The notes under the pieces are model-generated. The model ran no database searches. It was not told the DNA's origin and saw only the letters and a list, made by a program, of their open reading frames with translations. This document shows positions 1 through 7,078 of a DNA stretch of 9,144 bases, piece after piece. Origin of the DNA: JABDBK01 sp964533645. Lineage in GTDB: Bacteria; Pseudomonadota; Gammaproteobacteria; DSM-16500. Every line of letters begins with the position of its first letter. Within the stretch, counting starts at the first letter, position 1. The DNA lies in assembly GCA_964533645.1 (NCBI GenBank), contig CAZHMQ010000088.1:1-9144 (forward strand), given 5' to 3'. The position numbers and the translations under genes are program-made.

Positions 1-520
1 GGGCAATCATATGCACTTGATATTTTGCATTACAGAGATCATTGGCAAATTCGCAGCCTATGAGTCCGGCACCTAAAATAGCAATATTTTTTTTATTTTT
101 GATTAAATTTTGAAAATGGCTGTAATGATAAATATGATTAATGGATAACACTTCATTTGCGGCATCGCCTTCTAAAGGTACTTTGATCGTTTCTGCACCT
201 ATAGCGATAATCAATTTATCGTAGATCAAAGTTTGTTCACCCATGTGGATCATTTGGGTATCGGGATGTATCGCTGTGACTTTGGTTTGGGTAAGTATCG
301 CGGCATTTAATTGTTTAGCCATGGATTCCGCATGAGAGGTAACCAGGGTTTCGGGGGTTTTTCCTTGGGTCAATGCCGTCGATAACTGAGGTTTGGGATA
401 ATATTCACCATGATCAGCTGTAATGAGTGTTAACGGGGTATCGGGGCTTATTTTTCTGAATTCACGGGCTAGTTGATAGCCTGCAAGACCAGTGCCTATG
501 ATGACGATAGGTGCTGTCAT
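1..520 (-). CDS. FAD/NAD-dependent oxidoreductase, rubredoxin-NAD+ reductase-like (partial, 3' end outside window)
   Basis: The frame is open on the minus strand from an ATG at 520 to the window edge, giving 173 codons; the C-terminal half is missing. The product starts with a hydrophobic strand and an FAD-binding dinucleotide fold, IIGTGLAG (residues 7-14). The LIIAIGAE segment (103-110), typical of the second FAD contact, follows. A second dinucleotide fold, ILGAGLIGCEFA (148-159), would bind NAD(P)H. The opening residues and the YPKPQLS segment (41-47) resemble rubredoxin reductases (RubB/AlkT) and the related NorW flavorubredoxin reductases, which pass electrons from NADH to rubredoxin. 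In Pseudomonas, rubredoxin/rubredoxin reductase genes lie near ubiC-ubiA, which fits this neighbourhood. No rubredoxin gene is visible in the window, so the partner is unknown. A weak GGAT ribosome binding site lies about 5-8 bases upstream. The family is well supported; the exact substrate is inferred. Confidence 0.85.
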   Translation of the reverse strand, partial: MTAPIVIIGTGLAGYQLAREFRKISPDTPLTLITADHGEYYPKPQLSTALTQGKTPETLVTSHAESMAKQLNAAILTQTKVTAIHPDTQMIHMGEQTLIYDKLIIAIGAETIKVPLEGDAANEVLSINHIYHYSHFQNLIKNKKNIAILGAGLIGCEFANDLCNAKYQVHMIA

Positions 521-587
521 AAATCTATCCAATATTATTTTTGACTATAGTACAATAAAACCTCATGAATCTATATAAGAACCTATC
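521..587. promoter_or_regulatory. Divergent promoter region between the oxidoreductase gene and ubiC
   Basis: This 67-bp AT-rich gap separates two genes read outward, so it should hold start signals for both. On the plus strand there is a TTGACT (541-546), a fair -35 match but with only weak -10 hexamers at the right distance (565-570). TACAAT (551-556) is a good -10 match without a convincing -35. On the minus strand TACTAT (complement of 547-552) is a possible -10. The exact promoters cannot be assigned by eye. ubiC has no clear Shine-Dalgarno sequence; the sequence before its ATG reads AAGAACCTATC. Confidence 0.4.
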
Positions 588-1127
588 ATGCAAGCAGATA
601 AAAATCATTGGCAGCCCTTGCTGGATGTAAATAATCCAACGAAATTGCAACTATGGCTTAGCCATGCGGGCTCGTTCATGCAACGTTTAGAAGACCATGG
701 AATAAAAAATCCTACGATTGAAGTGATACGTGAGGATTGGTACGCACCTGAAGCTTGGGAGTCTGAGTTATTGCAGTTAAAGTCTAGTGAAGAAGCTTTA
801 ATTCGTGAAGTGTGTATTTGTAGCGATACAAAGATTTGGTTGTATGGACGAACGGTCGTTCCACAGGATATGCTTAGGGGTAAACAAGCATTATCACATT
901 TAAAAAATCGTCCATTAGGATCTGTCTTATTCCAAGATCCTGAGATTAAACGTGATAAATTTGAATTTATCTATATAGAGCCAGGCAAACTTTGGCAAGG
1001 TTTTTCGCCAATCGATCAGCAACAAGCATCGTGGGTGCGAAGATCGTTATTTAAGTTACACGACCATTCCTTGTTACTTACTGAAATATTAATGCCGGAT
1101 TTGACAACATTATGTATGAAAAACTAA
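588..1127 (+). CDS. ubiC: Chorismate pyruvate-lyase (UbiC)
   Basis: UbiC splits chorismate into 4-hydroxybenzoate and pyruvate in the cytoplasm, the committed step of ubiquinone synthesis. The 179-residue product is slightly longer than E. coli UbiC (165). The C-terminal two thirds align clearly with it: REVCICSD (73-80, with the active-site Arg at 73), GRTVVP (87-92), PLGSVLF (109-115), and RRSLFKLHDHSLLLTEILMP (151-170) with the catalytic Glu at 166. The N-terminal part keeps the IREDW region (47-51) corresponding to IREGF. The ATG at 588 is the only sensible start, although its ribosome binding site is poor. The gene overlaps ubiA by 16 bases, so the substrate-making and substrate-using enzymes are translated from one message. 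No key residue appears missing. Confidence 0.95.
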   Translation: MQADKNHWQPLLDVNNPTKLQLWLSHAGSFMQRLEDHGIKNPTIEVIREDWYAPEAWESELLQLKSSEEALIREVCICSDTKIWLYGRTVVPQDMLRGKQALSHLKNRPLGSVLFQDPEIKRDKFEFIYIEPGKLWQGFSPIDQQQASWVRRSLFKLHDHSLLLTEILMPDLTTLCMKN

Positions 1128-1972
1128 AACAGTATTTTTACCTGATTCGTTTACATAAACCTATTGGTATATTGTTATTGTTATGGCCTACGTTGTGGGC
1201 ACTTTGGCTGGCATCCAATGGCCAACCCGACTGGGGTATTGTGGCTATTTTTATTGCAGGCGTCATATTAATGCGTTCTGCAGGATGTGTTGTGAATGAT
1301 ATAGCAGATAAAAAATGGGATGGTTACGTGGAGCGTACCCGAGGGCGTCCACTTGTGACAGGAAAAATTTCCTTGAAAGAAGCCTGGATATTTTTTGGGA
1401 TACTGATTGCATCAGCATTTTTGCTAGTCTGGCAACTCAATGGGCTTACTATCATTTTAGCTTTTTTCGGTTTGTTGTTTGCCATGATTTATCCCTTTTT
1501 AAAACGCGTGACGCATTTACCACAAGTAGGTTTGGGTATTGCGTTTTCATGGGGTATCCCTATGGCATTTGCAGCGGAACTTAATGAAGTACCGGTAAGC
1601 GGTTGGGTGCTTTTTTTTGCGGCTATGGTATGGCCTATGATTTACGATACTTTTTATGCCATGACGGATAAAGCGGATGATATCAATGTGGGTGTTAAAT
1701 CCATGGCGATTTTATTTGGCGAAAGAGAGCAGTTCTTTATAGGATTGCTGCAAATGGTTTTTGTGTTGCTCATGGTTTGGGTGGGTTTCTTCTTTCGTCT
1801 AGGGTTTTATTATTTTGCGAGTTTGTTGGTAGTCAGTTTTTTATTTTTTTATCAAGAGTGGTTGATTAAAGATAGAGAGCCGCAAAAATGTTTTAAAGCA
1901 TTTTTAAATAATAATTGGGTGGGTTTTGCGATTTTTTTTGGTATAGTTTTAGATCAGCTGAGGGATACATGA
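1112..1972 (+). CDS. ubiA: 4-hydroxybenzoate octaprenyltransferase (UbiA)
   Basis: UbiA is an inner-membrane prenyltransferase that attaches the polyprenyl tail to 4-hydroxybenzoate, the UbiC product. The 286-residue length is close to the E. coli enzyme (290). Both Mg-diphosphate-binding aspartate motifs are intact: NDIADKKWD (62-70) and YDTFYAMTDKADD (178-190). The RTRGRPLVTGKIS stretch (75-87) after the first motif is also typical. The hydropathy pattern suggests eight or nine transmembrane helices, starting at about residue 15. The start at 1112 lies inside the end of ubiC (16-base overlap), which suggests translational coupling. The stop overlaps the pdxB start as ATGA. I see no defects. 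Confidence 0.96.
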   Translation: MYEKLKQYFYLIRLHKPIGILLLLWPTLWALWLASNGQPDWGIVAIFIAGVILMRSAGCVVNDIADKKWDGYVERTRGRPLVTGKISLKEAWIFFGILIASAFLLVWQLNGLTIILAFFGLLFAMIYPFLKRVTHLPQVGLGIAFSWGIPMAFAAELNEVPVSGWVLFFAAMVWPMIYDTFYAMTDKADDINVGVKSMAILFGEREQFFIGLLQMVFVLLMVWVGFFFRLGFYYFASLLVVSFLFFYQEWLIKDREPQKCFKAFLNNNWVGFAIFFGIVLDQLRDT

Positions 1973-3057
1973 AAATTATAGCTGATCAAGACATTCCCTT
2001 TATAAAACATTATTTTGATGATGCACATCTGATTGAGGGACGTGGTTTACAACAACATCAAATAAAAGATGCAGACATCCTTTTGGTTCGCTCAATCACT
2101 AAAGTGAATGAAGCTTTATTAACGGGCACAAATGTTAAGTTTGTGGCAAGTCCTACGACAGGTACAGATCATTTTGATATAGAGTGGTTACATCAAGCTG
2201 GTATAGGCTGGGCAAATGCTCACGGTTGTAATGCGATTGCGGTTGTTGAATATGTAGTGTGTGCTATTGCAGCCATGCAAAAACAAGGCTATTTAACAGG
2301 GAATCGTTTGCGCGCAGGTGTCATAGGCGTAGGTCATATTGGTTCTCGTGTGGTGGAAAAACTACAGCTATTAGGTTTTGAGGTCATGCAATGTGATCCT
2401 TTGCGTGCCGAAAAAGAAGCCAATTTTCCACATGTGCCATTAGAGGAATTTTCAGATCTAGATTTGATTAGTTTGCACACGCCACTTACGAGATCAGGTC
2501 CATATCCTACCTATCATATGATCCAACAGCCGTTTTTAGAGAGACAGAAAAAAAATACAATCTTAATGAATACGGGCCGTGGCGCAGTGATCGATTTTAA
2601 TGATCTCAAGCTTTATGGCGAATATCTGATGTGGTGTTTAGATGTATGGGAAAACGAACCGTTTATTGACATTGAAGTGTTAGATAGAGCTTTGATTGCA
2701 ACGCCGCATATTGCAGGATATACCGTACAAAGCAAATACCGTGGGATTAAAATGATTTATGATGCGGCAGTTCAGCAGGGTTTTATACCGGATAAAAAAA
2801 TAAAGCCATTGATTTGTCCAACACAAAACATAGTATTTAATATACCTGTTGATTGGCGAGATGTCGTGTTGAAAGTTTATAATCCCATGGATACTACAGC
2901 GCTCATGAAACAGGCTATCTTGGAAGATGGTGAAGTATCGACTTTTGATGGTCTTAGAAAAAATTTTGCTGATGATAGGCACGAATTTGCTTATGTGCAA
3001 TGTGAAGATGTGTGTTGGGTTGATCAAGAAGACAAAATAACTTGGGAAAAATTGTAG
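1969..3057 (+). CDS. pdxB: Erythronate-4-phosphate dehydrogenase (PdxB)
   Basis: PdxB oxidises 4-phospho-D-erythronate in the DXP-dependent pyridoxal 5'-phosphate pathway and belongs to the D-isomer-specific 2-hydroxyacid dehydrogenases. The ATG at 1969 is chosen because it makes a 4-base ATGA overlap with ubiA, has GAGG six bases upstream, and gives the family start MKIIADQDIP. An in-frame ATG at 1915 would add 18 unrelated residues read from inside ubiA. The 362-residue protein is a little shorter than E. coli PdxB (378). It has GCNAIAVVEYV (86-96), the NAD-binding GVGHIG (120-125), catalytic Arg204 in NTGRGAV, Glu230 in LDVWENEP and His247 in TPHIAGYT. The C-terminal PdxB-type dimerisation region is present, with LRKNFADDRHEFAYV at 329-343. 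The loop between NTGRGAVID and LDVW is about three residues shorter than in E. coli. It is the last gene of the ubiC-ubiA-pdxB operon. Confidence 0.95.
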   Translation: MKIIADQDIPFIKHYFDDAHLIEGRGLQQHQIKDADILLVRSITKVNEALLTGTNVKFVASPTTGTDHFDIEWLHQAGIGWANAHGCNAIAVVEYVVCAIAAMQKQGYLTGNRLRAGVIGVGHIGSRVVEKLQLLGFEVMQCDPLRAEKEANFPHVPLEEFSDLDLISLHTPLTRSGPYPTYHMIQQPFLERQKKNTILMNTGRGAVIDFNDLKLYGEYLMWCLDVWENEPFIDIEVLDRALIATPHIAGYTVQSKYRGIKMIYDAAVQQGFIPDKKIKPLICPTQNIVFNIPVDWRDVVLKVYNPMDTTALMKQAILEDGEVSTFDGLRKNFADDRHEFAYVQCEDVCWVDQEDKITWEKL

Positions 3058-3069
3058 GGTGGCCCACCC
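3057..3069. terminator. Short GC-rich hairpin between convergent pdxB and mrcA, probable bidirectional terminator
   Basis: GGGTGGCCCACCC is a near-perfect palindrome: five base pairs with a three-base loop. It begins on the last base of the pdxB stop codon. On the plus strand TTATATTTA follows. On the minus strand it lies 12 bases after the mrcA stop codon and is followed by TACAATTTTT, a better U-tract. It therefore looks like a terminator mainly for mrcA and perhaps for both genes. The stem is short, so efficiency is uncertain. Confidence 0.55.
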
Positions 3070-3081
3070 TTATATTTACAT

Positions 3082-5454
3082 TTAATAAACCCCCGTTCCC
3101 GATGTATCTCCCTCAGGCGCAGTGGTATTATCTTGCGCTGTCATAGACTGATCTTCATCAGGAATATACGGTGACATAAAGTATTCAAATTTAGCCACAG
3201 GATCATTGATAGCAGCACGTTTACCTGTCATAGGATCAATTTTCACGCTGACTATGCCTTCTGGCTCGTTCATGGGACGTTCAGGTCTATCTTTTAAGGC
3301 TGCTTGCATGAATTCAATCCACATAGGTAGAGCGGCTTGCGCGCCATATTCATGTAGAGAGCGTTGTTGTTGATCGTATCCCAGCCAAGAGATAGCGACT
3401 AATTCAGTGCTATAACCCGCAAACCATGCATCGACTTGATTTTGTGTTGTACCGGTTTTTCCCGCTAGATCTTTACGCTGTAAAGTACGTGCTTGCGCTA
3501 AAGCACCGTGTTGCAGTGCATCATGCAGAGCTGATGTAATAAGGAACGCATTCTGCGAAGAAATTGCACGTGGAGCATGCGTTTTTTGTTGTGCCGGGTC
3601 TTCTTCTATTGGGCATGTGGGACATGAAGCTAAAGGTTTTGCTTCGTAAATAACCTGGTCTTGAGAGTTGCGTATTTGTTCAATCGCAAAAGGTATCACT
3701 TTAAAACCCGTGTTTGCAAAAGTGGCGTAAGCCGAAGCCATTTGTAATGGCGTCACCAGTGCGGTTCCTAATGCAAGTGATAAGCCTGCAGGTAATTGAT
3801 TTTTGCTAAAGCCAAAACGTTGTGTGTATTTGATAGTGTAGGAGATACCAATTAAGTCTAAAAGGCGGATAGAGACTAAGTTACGTGAGAGGGTGAGCGC
3901 ATCACGTATACGGGTAGGTCCATAGAATTTATGAGTATCATTTTGCGGACGCCATAAACTATTGTCATTGGGGTTTTCAATCACGACAGGAGCATCATTA
4001 ATAATAGTCGCCAGCGTATAACCTTTTTCTAAAGCTGCAGAATACACAAAGGGTTTAAAGCTTGAGCCTGGCTGACGAGCGGCATTGGTAATACGATTAA
4101 ATTTACTGCTGTTATAATCAAAGCCACCGACAAGTGCTAAAATAGCGCCATTGATTGGATTTAAAGCAACAATGCCAGCTTCGGCCGCGGGGATTTGTGC
4201 TAAGCGCAAGCCTTGAGGTGTGGATGTCATGCGAATCACATCGCCTAAACGAACAATTTCTTCAGCAGTCGAAGGCATGCGACCTAAGTAATCTTCATTG
4301 ATTTGTCTGCGTGCCCAAGATAATCCCTGCCATGGAATAGTTACCAATGCTCCATTGGCGCGAAGTACAGTCATACTTTTTGGCATCACATCAATGACTG
4401 CAACCGGTTCTAATCCATTAATGACTGGGATTTCAGCGAGTTTTTGCTCCCATTGTTGCATTTGATTCAAACTAGGTGTGCCTAAGTTTTTCTCGGGTCC
4501 ACGGTAGCCGTGACGTTGATCGTAAGCAATAAGATTATTACGTACAGCCTGGTTTGCATTATTTTGCATATGGCTATCAATGCTTGTGTATACCTTAAAG
4601 CCATCAGTATAGACTTGGTCACCATACATTTCTTGTAATTGTCGTCTCACCAGTTCGCCTACATAAGGCGCTTTTACTTCAGTTTGTAGCTCATGATAAT
4701 GAGCATTAAGGGGTGCATCTAATGCTTTTTTATAGTCGGCTTCGTTGATGATGCTTAATTCATACATGCGACCCAACACATGATCGCGACGTTTTTTTGC
4801 AGCATCTGGATTGGCAATGGGGTTCAGCGCGGAAGGAGCTTTTGGTAATCCCGCTAACATCGCATATTGGTCTAAGCTAAGCTGATTTAACGGTTTACCG
4901 TAATATACTTCTGCAGCAGCTTCGACACCATAAGCACGTGCACCAAGAAATATTTTGTTAAGATACAATTCAAGAATTTTTTGTTTGCTGAGTTGATGGT
5001 CTATTTTTAAAGCGAGCAGAATTTCACGAAGTTTTCGACCAAATGTTTTATGTCTTGTCAAATAAAAGCTGCGGGCAACCTGCATGGTGATAGTGCTGCC
5101 GCCTTGTTCTTTTCTACCGGTCAAAATGAGTTTAATACCCGCTCTTGCTAACCCTGGAATATCTATTCCAGGATGTTGAAAATAACGTTGGTCTTCTGTG
5201 GCAAGCACGGCGTCTATGAGTTGCTTAGGAATTTGATTGTAAGGTAATGGAATACGACGTTTTTCACCGTATTCGGCTATGAGTTTACCGTCATGGGTAA
5301 AAACTTGTAATGGAACTTGAAGTTGCACGGTGTTAAGAGCGTTGATATCGGGTAGTTGAAATTCGATATAGTACAAGAGTCCAATAGCAATAATGCTAAA
5401 GAAAACAACGCTGATAATGAATAGTCTTTTTAGTATTCGAAAAAAATGTTTCAT
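3082..5454 (-). CDS. mrcA: Penicillin-binding protein 1A (bifunctional glycosyltransferase/transpeptidase)
   Basis: A class A PBP that polymerises lipid II into glycan strands and cross-links the stem peptides on the outer face of the inner membrane. The 790-residue protein has a short cytoplasmic tail and one membrane anchor (about 11-30). The GT51 glycosyltransferase domain follows with ATEDQRYFQHPGID (85-98, catalytic Glu87), GGSTITMQVAR (118-128) and KQKILELYLNKIFLG (157-171). The region at about 310-420 matches the place of the OB-like insert of PBP1A proteins. The transpeptidase domain carries SSFK (464-467, nucleophile Ser464), SRN (523-525) and KTGT (666-669). All catalytic motifs are intact. 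The only two cysteines form a CPTC pair (611-614) between the SRN and KTGT motifs. The tail after about 760 is acidic and low in complexity. Divergent mrcA beside pilM is a conserved gammaproteobacterial arrangement. Its ribosome binding site (GTGGG on the minus strand) is weak. Confidence 0.96.
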   Translation of the reverse strand: MKHFFRILKRLFIISVVFFSIIAIGLLYYIEFQLPDINALNTVQLQVPLQVFTHDGKLIAEYGEKRRIPLPYNQIPKQLIDAVLATEDQRYFQHPGIDIPGLARAGIKLILTGRKEQGGSTITMQVARSFYLTRHKTFGRKLREILLALKIDHQLSKQKILELYLNKIFLGARAYGVEAAAEVYYGKPLNQLSLDQYAMLAGLPKAPSALNPIANPDAAKKRRDHVLGRMYELSIINEADYKKALDAPLNAHYHELQTEVKAPYVGELVRRQLQEMYGDQVYTDGFKVYTSIDSHMQNNANQAVRNNLIAYDQRHGYRGPEKNLGTPSLNQMQQWEQKLAEIPVINGLEPVAVIDVMPKSMTVLRANGALVTIPWQGLSWARRQINEDYLGRMPSTAEEIVRLGDVIRMTSTPQGLRLAQIPAAEAGIVALNPINGAILALVGGFDYNSSKFNRITNAARQPGSSFKPFVYSAALEKGYTLATIINDAPVVIENPNDNSLWRPQNDTHKFYGPTRIRDALTLSRNLVSIRLLDLIGISYTIKYTQRFGFSKNQLPAGLSLALGTALVTPLQMASAYATFANTGFKVIPFAIEQIRNSQDQVIYEAKPLASCPTCPIEEDPAQQKTHAPRAISSQNAFLITSALHDALQHGALAQARTLQRKDLAGKTGTTQNQVDAWFAGYSTELVAISWLGYDQQQRSLHEYGAQAALPMWIEFMQAALKDRPERPMNEPEGIVSVKIDPMTGKRAAINDPVAKFEYFMSPYIPDEDQSMTAQDNTTAPEGDTSGTGVY

Positions 5455-5502
5455 AGCCCACTACAAAATGTAATTATGAAGTTGCATTTTACTACAAAAA
5501 TG

Positions 5503-5536
5503 GACAATATATCATCTTATTCAATCAGATATTGTC
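5503..5536. repeat. 8-bp perfect inverted repeat between mrcA and pilM
   Basis: GACAATAT (5503-5510) is matched by its exact reverse complement ATATTGTC (5529-5536), with an 18-base AT-rich spacer. Allowing mismatches, 9 of 11 bases pair toward the centre. It lies upstream of the likely mrcA promoter and upstream of the candidate pilM promoter, so it could be a regulator site or an RNA stem. No regulator is identified, and an 8-bp pair can arise by chance in AT-rich DNA. Confidence 0.45.
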
Positions 5537-5655
5537 TTTTGTTCCGCAAAAAATCAGCAAATACCCTTAAAAATTTCACAACAAAGCCCATTATTGATCA
5601 TTTTTAATACACACAATTGTATGTCCCCTATTTTTATTGTCATTTTTTATGATTC

Positions 5656-5661
5656 AAGGAG
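5656..5661 (+). promoter_or_regulatory. Shine-Dalgarno sequence that decides the pilM start
   Basis: AAGGAG lies eight bases before the TTG at 5670. It is the strongest ribosome binding site in the window. The in-frame alternatives (ATG at 5649, TTG at 5637) have only T-rich sequence before them. Confidence 0.65.
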
Positions 5662-5669
5662 AAAATTCA

Positions 5670-6560
5670 TTGCCCCTATTTCATTATGGTAAGCCTAGCC
5701 GTAGTCTAGGATTGGATATATGTTCGACAGAAGTTCGCTTGTTAGCTTTGCGACGAAAAAAACAACATATTTATATAGAAAAAATGGCAGTATCGGCCTT
5801 GCCAGTTGGCGCTATCGTCGACGGAAAGATTCAGCAAACAGATATTGTCATAGCGTATTTAAAAAAAATCATACAGAAAGCTCACGTTCATGCCGCAAAT
5901 GTCACCATTGCAGTACCCATGCAGTCTATCATTAGCAAAAAAATCTCTCTTACTGAGGCCGCAGCTATCAATCTTGGTGATCAGATTAATGATTATTTCC
6001 CAGGGGTAAATGATGTGCTCGCTTATGATTATATAGAAATAGATAAAGAAGTATGGTTGATAGCCACTCGTCATGATGCATTAATGCTTTATATCAATAT
6101 GATTGAGAGCGCAGGAGTGAAGGTATCTATTGTAGATGTTGATCTTTATGCATTGGCAAGGGCAGCACATTTTGCCTTATCACATAAAGTACGGTCTTAC
6201 CCTATTTTTTTGCTGGAACTAAACCATCTAGGTTCCCAGTTTATACTATTAAGCGAAAATAATATCTTATATCAGCAAGCAATGATGGGAACTACAGATC
6301 AAATAGGAGTGCAGCTTAAAGCAGTATTGAAAATATATGATGCACATGAACAAACGATAGAACCGAAAAAAATATATCTTATGGGCAATATGCCGAATGC
6401 TTCAGAGCTGGTTGAATATATTTCTCATGAATTATCCATGGAATCTGAATGGATTAATCCTTTTGATAATATGATACGAGATCTTAGTATTAATAATGCG
6501 GTGCCAAATAACTTTTTAGTGTGTTGTGGGTTAGCTTTAAGAGGTATAACCTCATGCTAA
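5670..6560 (+). CDS. pilM: PilM/HofM-like actin-fold protein, shortened and with eroded nucleotide-binding motifs
   Basis: PilM is a cytoplasmic FtsA/actin-like protein that binds the PilN N-terminus and anchors the type IV pilus alignment complex. I start it at TTG 5670 because of the AAGGAG upstream. This also places about 12 residues before SLGLDICST (12-20), as in known PilM proteins. An ATG at 5649 would add seven residues. The product is 296 residues, against about 350 for typical PilM. It keeps the first phosphate-loop-like segment, the LPVGAIVDGKI region (44-54), VDVDLYALARAA (155-166) and the C-terminal NPFDNM...CCGLALRGI region. The second phosphate motif, normally DIG-like, reads LELNHLGS (182-189). 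The adenosine motif, usually LAGG-like, reads LMGNMPN (237-243). ATP binding may be weakened or lost. It overlaps pilN by seven bases. HofM is the closest concept if the cluster serves DNA uptake. Confidence 0.87.
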   Translation: MPLFHYGKPSRSLGLDICSTEVRLLALRRKKQHIYIEKMAVSALPVGAIVDGKIQQTDIVIAYLKKIIQKAHVHAANVTIAVPMQSIISKKISLTEAAAINLGDQINDYFPGVNDVLAYDYIEIDKEVWLIATRHDALMLYINMIESAGVKVSIVDVDLYALARAAHFALSHKVRSYPIFLLELNHLGSQFILLSENNILYQQAMMGTTDQIGVQLKAVLKIYDAHEQTIEPKKIYLMGNMPNASELVEYISHELSMESEWINPFDNMIRDLSINNAVPNNFLVCCGLALRGITSC

Positions 6561-7078
6561 CGATTAATTTATTACCTTGGCGTGAGTATGCTAAAGCGCG
6601 ACAAAGAAAAATTTTCAAAATGATAGCTTTGTTGTCTATTATAACGTCATGTGTGGTGTGTGCTTTGATATACCATCATTTGAAAGTTGAGTTCAATGCT
6701 ATTGAAAAACGTATTGTCAGATTCACAAAAAAGTCAGATAAATATGTTAATAAAACAGATAATACTTCAGTTGCGTTGCGTAACATAATCCATAAAGCTC
6801 GCCAAAATCAATATCAGTTAAAAAAATTGTTACATGCTATGTTTATTTACTCCGCTATATCTTGGGATACGATTGAAGTTCAAAAAGGAATAATAAAAAT
6901 TGATGGCGTCGTAAATCTAATGACTTTGTTTTTATCTTTCATGGACTATTGCGAAAAACAATTTAATTTTACTGTAGTGATTAAAAGCATAAAAATTCAT
7001 TCCCCGTTCAATGCAATAAAATTTCAAGTTCAAACTGATAGGATGAGTGTGGAGTTGAAAGATGATGGCTTGGATTAA
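6554..7078 (+). CDS. pilN: PilN/HofN-like inner-membrane alignment-complex protein
   Basis: PilN is a bitopic inner-membrane protein whose cytoplasmic tip docks into PilM and whose periplasmic domain pairs with PilO. The ATG at 6554 is chosen because it gives the family start MLTINLLPWREY, with the PilM-binding motif INLLPWR at 4-10, and has AAGAGG nine bases upstream. An in-frame ATG at 6521 would add 11 residues read from inside pilM. The 174 residues comprise a basic cytoplasmic tip, one transmembrane helix (about 22-41), a lysine-rich probable coiled-coil stretch (about 43-92) and a small alpha/beta periplasmic domain with the pattern expected for PilN. Length is near the lower end of the family. 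It overlaps pilM by 7 bases and the next gene by 17. Base composition is clearly more AT-rich than the upstream housekeeping genes. Confidence 0.9.
   Translation: MLTINLLPWREYAKARQRKIFKMIALLSIITSCVVCALIYHHLKVEFNAIEKRIVRFTKKSDKYVNKTDNTSVALRNIIHKARQNQYQLKKLLHAMFIYSAISWDTIEVQKGIIKIDGVVNLMTLFLSFMDYCEKQFNFTVVIKSIKIHSPFNAIKFQVQTDRMSVELKDDGLD

Larger units (their letters stand above)
5455..5669. promoter_or_regulatory. Divergent mrcA/pilM control region
   Basis: These 215 bases hold the start signals for mrcA (leftward) and the pil operon (rightward). For pilM, TTGATC (5594-5599) stands 17 bases from TTGTAT (5617-5622), a plausible but weak sigma70 pair. It would start transcription near 5629 and give a leader of about 40 bases. 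For mrcA, TAAAAT and CATAAT on the minus strand (complement of about 5483-5488 and 5469-5474) are -10 candidates without strong -35 boxes. A small palindrome ACAATTGT lies at 5613-5620. I see no convincing CRP or competence-type CRP-S site, and no sigma54 GG-GC promoter. Confidence 0.45.

Noticed and set aside
1315..1584. 89-codon open frame on the plus strand inside ubiA
   Set aside because: It is an alternative frame of ubiA, whose own frame carries both catalytic aspartate motifs.
2680..3027. 115-codon open frame on the minus strand inside pdxB
   Set aside because: It lies wholly within the well-supported pdxB coding sequence, has no recognisable domain or ribosome binding site, and looks like a chance antisense frame.
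5455..5669. Competence-type CRP-S or CRP site controlling the pil operon
   Set aside because: I looked for TGTGA-N6-TCACA or TGCGA-N6-TCGCA patterns. Only an isolated TTTCACA half near 5574-5580 is present, with no partner half.
5861..5868. Runs of eight A in pilM (5861-5868), in the pilO-pilP gene (7201-7208) and in pilQ as possible phase-variation tracts
   Set aside because: Runs of the same length occur in housekeeping genes here (pdxB near 2548-2555, ubiA 1611-1618 and 1932-1939), so they reflect AT-rich composition rather than contingency loci.
5720..6074. Two 71-codon frames, one on each strand, inside pilM
   Set aside because: Both overlap the PilM frame, which has clear family similarity; neither has a start signal of its own.
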